Notes: generated from the sequence alone by a model not told the origin. Positions 26,983 to 35,141 are shown, counted from the stretch's first letter. The stretch is 64,000 bases of DNA from Salimicrobium humidisoli (GCF_002295105.1 NZ_NSGH01000001.1:186001-250000); one strand, 5' to 3'. Made by a program: numbers and translations.

Positions 26983-27489
26983 TTATTGTTTTTTATCGTT
27001 GATGTCAGTTACGTTATCATCCGTGCTGTCGGAAGTGTTGGTGTGATCGGAACTTTCGCTGCTTGAAAGTTCTTCTTTTGCTTCGCTGGCTTTTTCTCCG
27101 ACGGATTGAAGTTCGTCTCCTGCATCTTTGGCTGTCTCTATCATCTCTTTGGATTCGTTCTGGATGTCCTGTGCACTTTCTTTAAGCTGGTTGCCCTGTT
27201 CATCCAGGATTTCCTGAATCTTCTGCACAGCTTCTTTCGTGATGGAGGCAGCCCGCTGAATACGGCCGAGCCAGTCATCTTTAACGCCCTGCGGGTCTTC
27301 TTTTACGCGGTTAGCGTAGCTTGAGATCTTATTCTTCGCGTTGGAAGATCCGGATTTGACACGTTTACGCTCTTCAGAATCTGAAGCGAGAACTACAACT
27401 GCGCCTACCAGCGCTCCGGAAACCATAGCGAAAGGAAGTTTGTTACCTCTTCTTTTATTATTCTGGCTGTAATCATAATTTTGTCCCAT
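26983..27489 (-). CDS. YtxH-domain protein
   Basis: 168 residues. A short basic N-terminus and one membrane helix with GALVGAVVVLASDSEERKRVKSG form the YtxH/GvpP-like domain. A long amphipathic, Glu/Lys-rich helical stretch follows (about 50-140), then a Ser/Asp-rich acidic tail. Last of four co-directional genes that resemble the B. subtilis ytxG-ytxH stress operon. Role unknown; presumably envelope-associated. Confidence 0.75.
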   Translation of the reverse strand: MGQNYDYSQNNKRRGNKLPFAMVSGALVGAVVVLASDSEERKRVKSGSSNAKNKISSYANRVKEDPQGVKDDWLGRIQRAASITKEAVQKIQEILDEQGNQLKESAQDIQNESKEMIETAKDAGDELQSVGEKASEAKEELSSSESSDHTNTSDSTDDNVTDINDKKQ

Positions 27490-27492
27490 TGT

Positions 27493-27756
27493 TTATCCCT
27501 CTTTCTGTGTCAGATTGTTTTCGTAACGGGCAGCACGTGCAGCTTCCTGTCTCAACTGAAGTTTATCGGCTTCGATGGAGTGATATACGTCTGAACCCTC
27601 TTCATACCGCTCTATACTTTTCCGTTCTTTTTTCAGGCGGCGGTGCGACTGCTGCTTGTGGAACCGGGTGTCCCGGTAAAGGAAGAAACCGCCAACGGCA
27701 CCAAGAGCAAAACCGAGACCGGTGAGCCCTGTTTCGAGGTTATTGTCCTGTGCCAT
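27493..27756 (-). CDS. small hypothetical membrane protein of the ytxGH-like operon
   Basis: 87 residues with a single hydrophobic segment (TGLGFALGAVGGFFLYRD, about 11-28) and a charged helical tail. Not recognised as a named family. It overlaps the upstream DUF948 gene by 17 nt and ends 3 nt before the YtxH-like gene, so the operon assignment is firm. Confidence 0.65.
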   Translation of the reverse strand: MAQDNNLETGLTGLGFALGAVGGFFLYRDTRFHKQQSHRRLKKERKSIERYEEGSDVYHSIEADKLQLRQEAARAARYENNLTQKEG

Positions 27757-28198
27757 CGGTCTGCTCCGGAAGATTATCTTTCAATGCTTTTCTCTTCTGC
27801 ACGAGATAATAAGAAAGAGCCATCGCACCATAGAGCCCGTTCCATCCCTGTTCTCCGACTTTTTCTTCGCCTTCGGAAGTATTCTTCTTCAGAGCGTACG
27901 TGACGTCGACAAGAGACGAAGTAAGCTTACGGGAGGATTCTCCCACATCGCCGACTATATAAAACAGCGGACTGAGGGCACGCAGTTTTTCGTTAACGTC
28001 TGCAAGAGCATCGTTACTGTTTTTCAGTATGTCGGTCGTTTCGCTCATTACTGTGTCCAGCTGGGAAGGAAGTTCGTCGACTGTGCGGTCCACTCCTTTC
28101 AGTACACTGGCCAGATTGTTCAAAGTTCTAACTAAAAATATAGCTATAATCGCAAAAGCTATTCCTATAATTAATACACCAATCCCTAAGAAATCCAT
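27740..28198 (-). CDS. DUF948 (YtxG-like) protein
   Basis: 152 residues: an N-terminal membrane helix (about 4-25), then the DUF948 helical region (TLNNLASVLKGVDRTVDELPSQLD, then SPLFYIVGDVG). A C-terminal part ends with GLYGAMALSYYLVQKRK. Paralogue of the gene just upstream. RBS AAAGGGG at 6 nt. Confidence 0.78.
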   Translation of the reverse strand: MDFLGIGVLIIGIAFAIIAIFLVRTLNNLASVLKGVDRTVDELPSQLDTVMSETTDILKNSNDALADVNEKLRALSPLFYIVGDVGESSRKLTSSLVDVTYALKKNTSEGEEKVGEQGWNGLYGAMALSYYLVQKRKALKDNLPEQTDGTGQ

Positions 28199-28212
28199 AG
28201 TCTACCCCTTTC

Positions 28213-28638
28213 TTATTTTGTGTTCTGTTTCGGACGAATGCGGCGATACTTGGAATATAATTCGAGAATAGCATCTCCCCATTTCATCGCCTGGGCAACC
28301 TGTTCCGAACTGCGGTCGGATGCGTGTGATACGTGACGAGTCAGATTCTCTATTGAATCATTTACGTTCCCTACAGAAGAGCTGACGCTATGTAGAGACT
28401 CGAAAACCGGATCGATCGATTCGCTTTTATGCTGCACATCGTCTACCAGTCCGTTCGTTTTTCTTACGAGATCCTCGGTTTGGGTAGTCATACCCTCCAC
28501 CTGTTTCTCCACCGTATCCAGCGTGCTGGAAACATTGTTTAAAATGTCAGTTGCTGCTTTCATGGTTTTAACCAGGAAAATCACGATCAACGCAAAAGAT
28601 AATGCGATAATTAATAAACTTATGGAAACAAATGACAA
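28213..28638 (-). CDS. DUF948 (YtxG-like) protein, first gene of the operon
   Basis: 141 residues if translation starts at TTG 28638, which places AAGGAGG 8 nt upstream; GTG 28647 would touch the site. One N-terminal membrane helix is followed by a coiled-coil DUF948 region (VSSTLDTVEKQVEGMTTQTEDL). It is about 30% alike by eye to the next gene. The operon's promoter looks SigB-like. Confidence 0.75.
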   Translation of the reverse strand: MSFVSISLLIIALSFALIVIFLVKTMKAATDILNNVSSTLDTVEKQVEGMTTQTEDLVRKTNGLVDDVQHKSESIDPVFESLHSVSSSVGNVNDSIENLTRHVSHASDRSSEQVAQAMKWGDAILELYSKYRRIRPKQNTK

Positions 28639-28670
28639 TGGATCCACCTCCTTCGACTTCTTTTCCTATC

Positions 28671-28696
28671 ATACCACTAAAAAATACTTTTGAAAC
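28671..28696 (-). promoter_or_regulatory. SigB-like promoter of the ytxGH-like operon
   Basis: On the minus strand GTTTCA (28696-28691), 14 bp, TGGTAT (28676-28671), close to the SigB consensus GTTTAA-N12-15-GGGTAT. B. subtilis ytxGH is a known SigB target. A SigA reading with TATGAT is also possible. Confidence 0.5.
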
Positions 28697-28770
28697 TCAT
28701 TAGAAGGGAAGTTTTTCTTAAAAAAATCGGTTAATCGAACCCCGGGATGGGGAAAGGGGGAAGAAGTGAA

Positions 28771-28809
28771 ATGTTATTAAAGGAGGAAGTGAAGTGTTCA
28801 AAAAATTGA
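28771..28809 (+). other. 12-codon leader ORF overlapping the YihY start
   Basis: ATG 28771 follows AAAGGGGG at 10 nt and reads 12 codons to TGA 28807-28809, covering the ribosome binding site and start of the YihY gene in another frame. It could couple or dampen translation; no direct support. Confidence 0.3.
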
Positions 28810-29624
28810 AAAAGTTCGGTAAAGAACTCGTGGAAGAGTTTCAGAATGACGACGTACCCGTTCTCGCCTCTTCCCAGGCTTATTATTATCTTTTAGCCAT
28901 ATTCCCGATGGTCATACTTATATTGTCTTTATTACCTTATTTTTCGATAGATACTGAGCGGGTTATGAGTTTCATTTCCAACAATGTCCCGGGGGATACT
29001 GCGAGTATGATCAGGGAAAATGTCGTGAGTGTAGTGGAGAAACCAAGCGGCGGCCTGCTCACAATAGGTATTCTCGGTACCCTGTGGTCGGCATCGAACG
29101 GAGTCAACGCCTTTATTAAAGCAGCGAACATAGCTTATAACGTGGAAGAGACGAGATCTTTCATTAAAGTAAGACTAATCTCCATAGCTCTGACACTCGG
29201 AATGATTGTAGCGATTGTCGTGGCGATCATGCTTCCTGTTTTCGGTGATGTGATCATTACTTTCGTAACAGATCTTCTCCGGCTTCCGGACTCCACGGTC
29301 ATTTTATTTCAGGTACTCAGGTGGGTCATCTCCATCGTCGTCATGGCCGGAGTACTTATGGCTCTTTATCACATCGCTCCCAACGAAAAGATTCCATTCA
29401 AAAGCATTATACCGGGAGCATTGGCCACAGCCGTGTTGTGGCAGCTGATTTCCCTGCTGTTCTCTTTTTATATCAGTAATTTCGGTAATTACTCTGCTAC
29501 GTACGGAAGCCTTGGAGGTATCATTATACTGATGCTGTGGTTCTTCCTTACAGGCATCATCCTAATGGTCGGAGCGGAGATCAACGTTATCACCAGCAGA
29601 CACAGACAGTCGAAACATGGATAA
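28794..29624 (+). CDS. YihY/BrkB-family membrane protein
   Basis: 276 residues, six predicted helices. Family signs: SSQAYYYLLAIFPMVILILSLLPYF, GGLLTIGILGTLWSASNGVNAFIKAANIAY, and YSATYGSLGGIIILMLWFFLTGIILMVGAEIN near the C-terminus. GTG start with AAAGGAGG at 8 nt. Formerly annotated as ribonuclease BN; now regarded as a YihY membrane protein of unknown function. Confidence 0.9.
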   Translation: MFKKLKKFGKELVEEFQNDDVPVLASSQAYYYLLAIFPMVILILSLLPYFSIDTERVMSFISNNVPGDTASMIRENVVSVVEKPSGGLLTIGILGTLWSASNGVNAFIKAANIAYNVEETRSFIKVRLISIALTLGMIVAIVVAIMLPVFGDVIITFVTDLLRLPDSTVILFQVLRWVISIVVMAGVLMALYHIAPNEKIPFKSIIPGALATAVLWQLISLLFSFYISNFGNYSATYGSLGGIIILMLWFFLTGIILMVGAEINVITSRHRQSKHG

Positions 29625-29626
29625 GC

Positions 29627-29651
29627 AGACCGGGGCCCCCCGGTCTTTTTA
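29627..29651 (+). terminator. terminator of the YihY gene
   Basis: AGACCGGGG / CCCCGGTCT stem with TTTTT. Confidence 0.88.
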
Positions 29652-29833
29652 TATGGAGAAAATGTATGCAGATAATACTTTACCCTGTGAAAATATCACG
29701 AGTATGTGACAGGATATATAAGAAAATGAAAGTTTTTTTGAGAATACAGTTTTTTAACTTTACTTCATGAGGGAATTTGATATTATATACATGGATATGA
29801 TAAATAATTCTGTTTGTAAAGGAGGAAGAGACG

Positions 29834-29995
29834 ATGGTTACATCTCTTTTCATAATTTTGTTCACTGTATTTTCGACGTTCGTAGTGCTGGCAGCTGGTA
29901 ATGAGTTCATGACCCGCATGAAGAACCGTACGGATAGAAATCGTCTTCCTCAGGAACCTCTTCAGCAGCCGGTTTTTGAGACGGGTTCCCGGTAA
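29834..29995 (+). CDS. small single-pass membrane protein, 53 aa
   Basis: ATG 29834 lies 8 nt after AAAGGAGGAAG. One hydrophobic helix (SLFIILFTVFSTFVVLAAG, residues 4-22) is followed by a basic then Gln/Pro-rich tail. A hairpin terminator follows at 30064-30101. No family recognised; monocistronic. Codon use and signals make it a likely real gene despite its size. Confidence 0.65.
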   Translation: MVTSLFIILFTVFSTFVVLAAGNEFMTRMKNRTDRNRLPQEPLQQPVFETGSR

Positions 29996-30063
29996 ACCCC
30001 ACTCCCGAAAAATACGAAGAAGAACCGGAACAGTTACCTTGAACCGGAACTTCCCATAAATAA

Positions 30064-30101
30064 GCCCTTTCCGATATTTTTAACGGGAAGGGTTTTGTTT
30101 T
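30064..30101 (+). terminator. terminator after the 53-aa gene
   Basis: CCCTTTCCG / CGGGAAGGG stem, then TTTTGTTTT. Confidence 0.8.
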
Positions 30102-30211
30102 ATTATTATAGAGACCTCCTGATGAGGCAGGAAGTGAAAAGGGATTGTTTCAATCTGCCTTGGAATGGGTATCTTTCTAACAGAATATTACAGAGGAAGG
30201 TGGAAGTTTTA

Positions 30212-30964
30212 ATGAAGGAGTACGTGGATTATTTAACAGAGTGGCTGCAGAGTAAAATCAAAGACGCCAACGCTAAAGGTGCTGCAGTGGGAGTGAGCGG
30301 CGGCCTTGATTCAGCTGTAGTCGTGAATCTCATTAAGCGGGCTTTTCCTGACAACTCTCTCGGAGTGATTATGCCGGTCGGACAGGAAGTGGAAGATCAG
30401 AAGGAAGCGGTGGAAACCGTTAAGAAAGCGAATCTTTTTTACCTCGGGATAAACCTGACCGAGTCGTACGAAAAACTTTTTAAAGATATTAAAGAAAACA
30501 TCGAGAGTCACGGGGAGTGGGTGGAAGACAATGAACAGCTGGGCGGTGCCAATCTTAAAGCCCGTTTAAGAATGAGCACATTGTACGCTGTAGCTGCCAA
30601 TTACAACTACTTAGTGATCGGTACCGGAAATGCTCCCGAGACGTATACCGGATACTTTACGAAATTCGGGGACGGTGCGGCGGATATTGAACCTCTCTCT
30701 CACCTTACCAAGCAGCAGGTAAGGGAAATGGCAAGATACCTTGAAGTACCGGAGTCCGTCATTGAAAGACCGCCGAGTGCTGAACTTTGGGAAGGTCAGA
30801 CGGATGAGGATGAGCTCGGAGTATCTTATGACACGATAGATGCTTATCTGCGCGGAGAAACGATTGATGAGAAAGACAAACAAATTATCGAGGGGCTTCA
30901 CGAGAAAAGTAAACACAAGCGTCTTATGCCTGCTGTCCCGCCTGAGGCTCCACAAGGAGAGTAA
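30212..30964 (+). CDS. nadE: ammonia-dependent NAD+ synthetase
   Basis: 250 residues from ATG 30212 (GGAAGGTGG at 8 nt); the longer frame overlaps the previous terminator. The ATP-pyrophosphatase P-loop SGGLDSAVV is at about 31-39, and NLKARLRMSTLYAVA and GTGNAPETYTGYFTKFGDGAADI follow. It amidates nicotinate adenine dinucleotide to NAD+. There is no glutaminase domain, so ammonia is the likely donor. It ends 5 nt before an isochorismatase-fold hydrolase gene, consistent with a nicotinate/NAD context. Confidence 0.94.
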   Translation: MKEYVDYLTEWLQSKIKDANAKGAAVGVSGGLDSAVVVNLIKRAFPDNSLGVIMPVGQEVEDQKEAVETVKKANLFYLGINLTESYEKLFKDIKENIESHGEWVEDNEQLGGANLKARLRMSTLYAVAANYNYLVIGTGNAPETYTGYFTKFGDGAADIEPLSHLTKQQVREMARYLEVPESVIERPPSAELWEGQTDEDELGVSYDTIDAYLRGETIDEKDKQIIEGLHEKSKHKRLMPAVPPEAPQGE

Positions 30965-30969
30965 CTGTC

Positions 30970-31536
30970 ATGAGCAATAAAACAGCGTTATTACTGATCG
31001 ATTTCATCAACAGCATGGATTTCGACGGGGGAGAGAATCTTCTTCAAAATACGAAAGAAATCGTGCCCGATGTGAAGGCACTGAAACAGGAAGCTAAGGA
31101 CAACGACGTCCCGGTCATCTATGTCAATGACAACTTCGGCCTGTGGCAGGATCACGTGGAGGACCTGATCAAAGATGTGAAAAAAGGGATCGGTCGCCCT
31201 GTGATAGAAGAACTGGAGCCGGCAAGAGACGAGTACTTTATACTGAAACCGAAACATTCCGGCTTCTATGGGACACAGCTTGATATTCTGCTTCGGCAGC
31301 TCGGAATCGAGCAGCTCATCATCAGCGGTATCGCGGGAGACATCTGTACGCTGTTCACCGCGAACGATGCCTATATGCGCGGCTATCACTTATGGGTGCC
31401 GGAAAATGTTTCTGCTTCCGAATACAAAGAAGATAACGATAATGCGTTAAGAATTATAAAGCGCTCCCTGCAGGCGGATATTACGTCTACAAAAGATTTC
31501 ACTGTAAAAGAGTTTGTTGATGGGAAAGATAAATAA
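30970..31536 (+). CDS. isochorismatase-family cysteine hydrolase
   Basis: 188 residues. The fold signature begins ALLLIDFINSMDFDGG (Asp as first triad residue), the Lys lies in YFILKPKHSGFYGT, and the catalytic Cys in GIAGDICTLFTANDAYMRGYHLWVPENVSAS. Relatives include nicotinamidases. Tight coupling to nadE suggests a nicotinamide-salvage or NAD-related amide hydrolase, but the DxxH metal site of classic PncA is not obvious, so the substrate is left open. Confidence 0.87.
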   Translation: MSNKTALLLIDFINSMDFDGGENLLQNTKEIVPDVKALKQEAKDNDVPVIYVNDNFGLWQDHVEDLIKDVKKGIGRPVIEELEPARDEYFILKPKHSGFYGTQLDILLRQLGIEQLIISGIAGDICTLFTANDAYMRGYHLWVPENVSASEYKEDNDNALRIIKRSLQADITSTKDFTVKEFVDGKDK

Positions 31537-31575
31537 AATGAAGGCTTCCGGTTCGCCGGCAGCCTTCATTTTTTA
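31535..31575. terminator. bidirectional terminator
   Basis: AAATGAAGGCT / AGCCTTCATTT stem with inner CCG/CGG pairs, T-run; between the convergent hydrolase and DUF488 genes. Confidence 0.9.
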
Positions 31576-31922
31576 CTTTCAAGGATTTCTTTCATCACGA
31601 CAGCGTGATTATATTCTTTTTCTTTCGTTCCATATAAAAGCACAACTCTTCCCCCGTCACTTTTTTCTTTCAGTCGTTGGAGTTCTTCCTGATGATCCCC
31701 GTTTTGAAGTTCCTGTTTATAAGAAGAGCGGAACTCTTCAAATTTTTCCTTCTCATGATTGAACCATTTCCGCAGGGAAGAGGAGGGAGCCAACGTTTTC
31801 GCCCACTCATCCAGGCCGGCATCTTCTTTGGAGATCCCCCGCGGCCATATTCCGTCAATGAGCACCCGGTAGCCGCCGAGTTTCGAATCTTCTTCATAAA
31901 TTCTTTGCAGTACAACAGACAT
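31566..31922 (-). CDS. DUF488 family protein
   Basis: 118 residues from ATG 31922 (AAAAGGAG at 7 nt). Typical DUF488/YeaO pattern: GYRVLIDGIWPRGISKEDAGLDEWAKTLAPSSSLRKWF, and GRVVLLYGTKEKEYNHAVVMKEIL at the end. Small cytosolic protein; function not established. Confidence 0.85.
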   Translation of the reverse strand: MSVVLQRIYEEDSKLGGYRVLIDGIWPRGISKEDAGLDEWAKTLAPSSSLRKWFNHEKEKFEEFRSSYKQELQNGDHQEELQRLKEKSDGGRVVLLYGTKEKEYNHAVVMKEILESKK

Positions 31923-31987
31923 GGACATTCTCCTTTTCGTCAATAATTGAATGTTTCTTCCTGTTACAGGGGTTTCTGTGTTCTATA

Positions 31988-32033
31988 TTAGGGGTTTTCC
32001 CCGATTCCCGAAACTTACACGTAAATATAGAAT
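31988..32033 (+). promoter_or_regulatory. promoter/operator of the two-component operon
   Basis: AGGGG-TTTT-CCCCGAT (31990-32005), then 22 nt, then TAGAAT (32028-32033) as -10. No good -35 is visible. The ba3 oxidase promoter has the same motif at the same distance from its -10. Confidence 0.6.
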
Positions 32034-32053
32034 AGAAGAAGGAGGGGAAGCAG

Positions 32054-32620
32054 ATGCCTGATGTATCCATTCATAATTTTTACGAACAGCTTCTCGAAGA
32101 AGCATCCTTTGATTTGCATGAGCGTTATAGTCAATTGCTGACCGGCCTCAAGTGGAAGATGGACGAGGAAGATGCTTCGCTTATATCCTATATCATTGAA
32201 GATATGCGTGAGCGGTCTTCGTATTATTCCCCTGTATCTCTCAGAAAGCTGGGGGTGTACCGCGCGTGGAAGACTTACGCAAACCAACTTGGGAAACGGA
32301 ACGGTATCCGTATTATATTCGAGGAAACTTCTTGTCACGTCTGGAATGAGGACAATCCTATAATATTCCGTTTTCTTCAGAAACTGATACAGTTCGTCGT
32401 CAGCGAAGGCGGAACGGAAGAAATAAGAGTTTTTGTTGAAGGTAATAGTTTGCTATTATTATATGAAAAAGAATCGCAGAGAAGCATGAAAGAAGATTTT
32501 TTAAAAAAATTCGCTGTCTTTGCGGGCGTCGGGGTGTCCGTCCAGGAAAAGGAGAGCACCGTCGCCTGGATAGTGAAGAGAGAGGAGGGGCCTCATGATT
32601 TCAATACTAATTGTGGATGA
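32054..32620 (+). CDS. degenerate histidine-kinase-like protein
   Basis: 188 residues, soluble. Residues 20-30 read DLHERYSQLLTG, aligning with the HisKA_3 box (LHD-x3-Q-x-L) and keeping the histidine (His22). The following part (SLRKLGVYRAWKTYANQLGKRNGIRIIFEE) matches the linker into the ATPase domain. The Asn and Gly boxes are absent: where an N-box is expected the sequence is FLQKLIQFVVSEGGTEE. It probably cannot bind ATP. RBS AAGGAGGGG. It overlaps the response-regulator gene by 26 nt. A role as phospho-acceptor or dimer partner is inference. Confidence 0.6.
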   Translation: MPDVSIHNFYEQLLEEASFDLHERYSQLLTGLKWKMDEEDASLISYIIEDMRERSSYYSPVSLRKLGVYRAWKTYANQLGKRNGIRIIFEETSCHVWNEDNPIIFRFLQKLIQFVVSEGGTEEIRVFVEGNSLLLLYEKESQRSMKEDFLKKFAVFAGVGVSVQEKESTVAWIVKREEGPHDFNTNCG

Positions 32621-33251
32621 TCATGCCGTAGTGCGTTCAGGGCTGCGTATGCTGCTGGAGGCACAGGAGGATCTGGAAGTGGCAGGTGAAGCCTCGGAGG
32701 GGAACGAAGCCTACGCCATGACAGAGGAGCAACGTCCGGACCTTGTACTTATGGATTTGTCGATGCCTCATGGGAAGGATGGACTTTCCGCAACGTCCGA
32801 GATTAAGAATAAGTTTCCAGAAACGAACGTCCTTGTTCTGACTATGCACGACGATGAGGAGTATTTGTTCAGGGCGATTCAGCTGGGTGCTTCCGGATGT
32901 ATATTGAAAAATGCTCCTCACGATGAGTTGATCAAAGCGATACACCAGGTTTCAAAAGGGGATGCCTATCTTTATCCTTCCGCAACGAAGCGGCTGATGG
33001 AAGAGTATATGACGAAGGTGTAAAAGGGAAAAGAAGGAGATCGTTTTTCTTTACTTTCGGATCGGGAAAAAGAAGTTCTTGCTCTGGTGGCTAAAGGTTA
33101 TTCCAATAAAGAAACCGGGGAAAAACTGATTATCAGTGTAAAAACGGTGGAAGCACACAAAGCGAACGTGATGGAAAAACTCCAGTTGAAGACGAGACCG
33201 GAGCTGGTAGAATATGCGTGGAAAAAAGGGCTGTTTGGCTATTCAATATAA
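32595..33251 (+). pseudogene. NarL/NreC-type response regulator, split by in-frame TAA
   Basis: The frame from ATG 32595 encodes a receiver domain (VDDHAVVRSG, Asp54 in LVLMDLSMPHGKDG, Lys in GCILKNAP) and stops at TAA 33021-33023, after 142 codons. The same frame goes on without break to 33251 and encodes a full LuxR-type HTH ([26 protein letters not shown], then [16 protein letters not shown]). One nonsense codon thus separates the domains of a ~218-residue protein. No start codon with a ribosome binding site lies before the HTH part. Either a recent inactivation, a base-call error, or a free receiver domain is made. Confidence 0.8.
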
Positions 33252-33257
33252 GGAGCG

Positions 33258-33668
33258 ATGAGTGTGGAAGTCTTACTCCGGGAAATTAAAACAAACCTTC
33301 AGGCCGACGTCGTGGCGATAGCGGAATGGAAGAAGAAAGAGGCCTCTATCCAGTGGAGTCACACAGTCGGCATGAATACTGATAAACACCTGCACGTTCG
33401 TATTCTGTACGGTCTGGGTATCGTCGGCAAAGTGATGCAGTCCGGCACGCCTATGTACTACTATTCAGATGCAGAAGCTCATGAGGATCCTCTCGTGTAT
33501 TCGGAGTCCCTGAAATCATTTTTTCTCGTTCCTCTCGCTTCAGGCGCCAGCCTTCCGAGCGTAATGATGATCGGTTATCGAACGCTGGTCGACCTGCCCG
33601 GAGAAAAGCAGTGGGGCCTTTGGCGAAACCTGTTAACAGAGAAGCTGAAAGGAGGAGAACCGTCATGA
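33258..33668 (+). CDS. GAF-domain sensory protein (NreA-like position)
   Basis: About 136 residues; the start is ATG 33258 or, better spaced from AGGAG, GTG 33264. The whole protein is one GAF-like domain (ADVVAIAEWKKKEASIQWSHTVG, YGLGIVGKVMQSGTPMYYYSD, SFFLVPLASG). It sits between response regulator and kinase genes and overlaps the kinase by 4 nt. The staphylococcal nitrate receptor NreA is a GAF protein in the same setting; whether this one binds nitrate is not shown by sequence. Confidence 0.72.
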   Translation: MSVEVLLREIKTNLQADVVAIAEWKKKEASIQWSHTVGMNTDKHLHVRILYGLGIVGKVMQSGTPMYYYSDAEAHEDPLVYSESLKSFFLVPLASGASLPSVMMIGYRTLVDLPGEKQWGLWRNLLTEKLKGGEPS

Positions 33669-34978
33669 AAAGTCCGATAACATCTTTCGCATCTATCCAG
33701 GAAGGTCTTTTTTTATTTGATAAAACAGGAGCAGTGTTATTTGCTAACGAACAGGCCTGGCAGATGGCTCGTTCTTCGGTTACGGATATAGAAGATGTGT
33801 TTCCTGATTTTTCGCAGGAAGAGCTCGAAAAGTGTGAAAAGAACGTACTGCTTGATAAACACCTTCTGCTTGCCGACGGGCAAACGATTCCCGTACTGGT
33901 GGTCGTATACGAAAAAGACGATATGTACATCGTAACCCTCAGCAACATCCGGGAGCGGAGCCGCATCGCCCCGGATTTTTATCAGCCGCTAAAAGAGCTT
34001 CTTGACATTAAATATGCTCTTGACGAATCTTCTATTGTGGCAGTGACGGACCAGCGTGGACGCATACAATACGTTAACCGGAAGTTTTGCGAAGTGTCTA
34101 AATACGAACCGGGAGAACTGATTGGGAAAGATCACCGTGTCTTAAACTCAGGCACCCATTCGAAAGAGTTTTTTAAACAACTATGGAAGACGATCGGTAC
34201 CGGTAACGTATGGCGCGGAGAAATTTGTAACAGGGCGAAGGACGGGGGTTTCTACTGGGTGGAAACAACTATTGTCCCTTTTCTGAAAGAGGATGGAAAG
34301 CCGTATCAGTATTTGGCTATCAGGAATGAAATAACGGCAAGAAAACAGTTCGAACAGGAACTGAAAGAAATGGCGACGAGGATTCTTTCTGTACAGGAAG
34401 AAGAGAAGCGACGTCTGTCCCGGGAATTACATGACGGGATCGGTCAGAATCTTTACAGTCTTCTCATCGGCCTCCAGCGGTTACAGCAGGAAGGTACAAC
34501 GCCTCTCGTTGACAGCATGGAAGAGGAAGTGAGCAGTATCATCCAAAAGGTCCGCGATATTTCCTGGGAACTGCGACCATCAACGCTCGACGAGCTCGGC
34601 CTGATTCCGGCTATACGGTCTTTTGTTAACAGGCACCGGGAAGCATACGGTATGGAAACGAATTTCAGAACTACACTGACGACGCGTCTGGACCCGGAGA
34701 CGGAAACCGCGATTTACCGTATTGTGCAGGAGTCTATGACGAATGCACGTAAGTACGCAGGAGTAGAAGAAGTAAAGGTTGAAATTGAAGAAAACCTGGA
34801 CTATATTTCCCTGAGCGTCCGTGACGATGGGGAAGGTTTTGATAAACGCCGGACAGAAAAAGGAGTAGGGACCTTCAGCATGCAGGAAAGAGCCCGATCG
34901 GCTGGTGGCGAACTCACTGTTTACTCCAGACCGGGAGAGGGCACGACCGTTAAGGCTACGTTCCCGAAAAATATGTAA
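33665..34978 (+). CDS. PAS-containing sensor histidine kinase (NarL/HisKA_3 class)
   Basis: 437 residues from ATG 33665 (AAAGGAGGAG). It has no membrane helix. Two PAS-like domains (about 5-100 and 115-230; the second with YVNRKFCEVSKYEPGELIGKDHRVLNSG and a PAC tail ITARKQFEQEL) precede the H-box RLSRELHDGIGQNL (His near 257). The ATPase domain follows: N-box QESMTNARKYAG, G-boxes DDGEGFDKRR and GVGTFSMQERA. A cytosolic sensor, likely for redox, oxygen or a small molecule. Directly followed by the ba3 oxidase operon. Confidence 0.88.
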   Translation: MKSPITSFASIQEGLFLFDKTGAVLFANEQAWQMARSSVTDIEDVFPDFSQEELEKCEKNVLLDKHLLLADGQTIPVLVVVYEKDDMYIVTLSNIRERSRIAPDFYQPLKELLDIKYALDESSIVAVTDQRGRIQYVNRKFCEVSKYEPGELIGKDHRVLNSGTHSKEFFKQLWKTIGTGNVWRGEICNRAKDGGFYWVETTIVPFLKEDGKPYQYLAIRNEITARKQFEQELKEMATRILSVQEEEKRRLSRELHDGIGQNLYSLLIGLQRLQQEGTTPLVDSMEEEVSSIIQKVRDISWELRPSTLDELGLIPAIRSFVNRHREAYGMETNFRTTLTTRLDPETETAIYRIVQESMTNARKYAGVEEVKVEIEENLDYISLSVRDDGEGFDKRRTEKGVGTFSMQERARSAGGELTVYSRPGEGTTVKATFPKNM

Positions 34979-35005
34979 AAAATTCATAATCAGAACGCTT
35001 TTTAT

Positions 35006-35068
35006 ACCTGGATGTATGGGGGAATTTGCTGAAACAACTTTTCATCCCCCCCTTCTCCGGGTTTTTTT
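35006..35068 (+). terminator. imperfect terminator of the two-component operon
   Basis: GGGGGAA / TTCATCCCCCC with an outer CC-GG/CCGGG helix, then seven T. Confidence 0.55.
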
Positions 35069-35074
35069 ATTTTA

Positions 35075-35141
35075 TAGGGGATTACTTTCACAAAGATGAG
35101 GGGATTCCCCGATAACTATTTGAACCCTTTCTTTCTATAAT
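35075..35141 (+). promoter_or_regulatory. promoter/operator of the ba3 oxidase operon
   Basis: AGGGG-ATT-CCCCGAT (35099-35113) ends 22 nt before a perfect TATAAT (35136-35141). A further half-site TAGGGGATT lies at 35075-35083. The -35 position is poor, so activation from the repeat (near -42) is likely. Confidence 0.62.
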
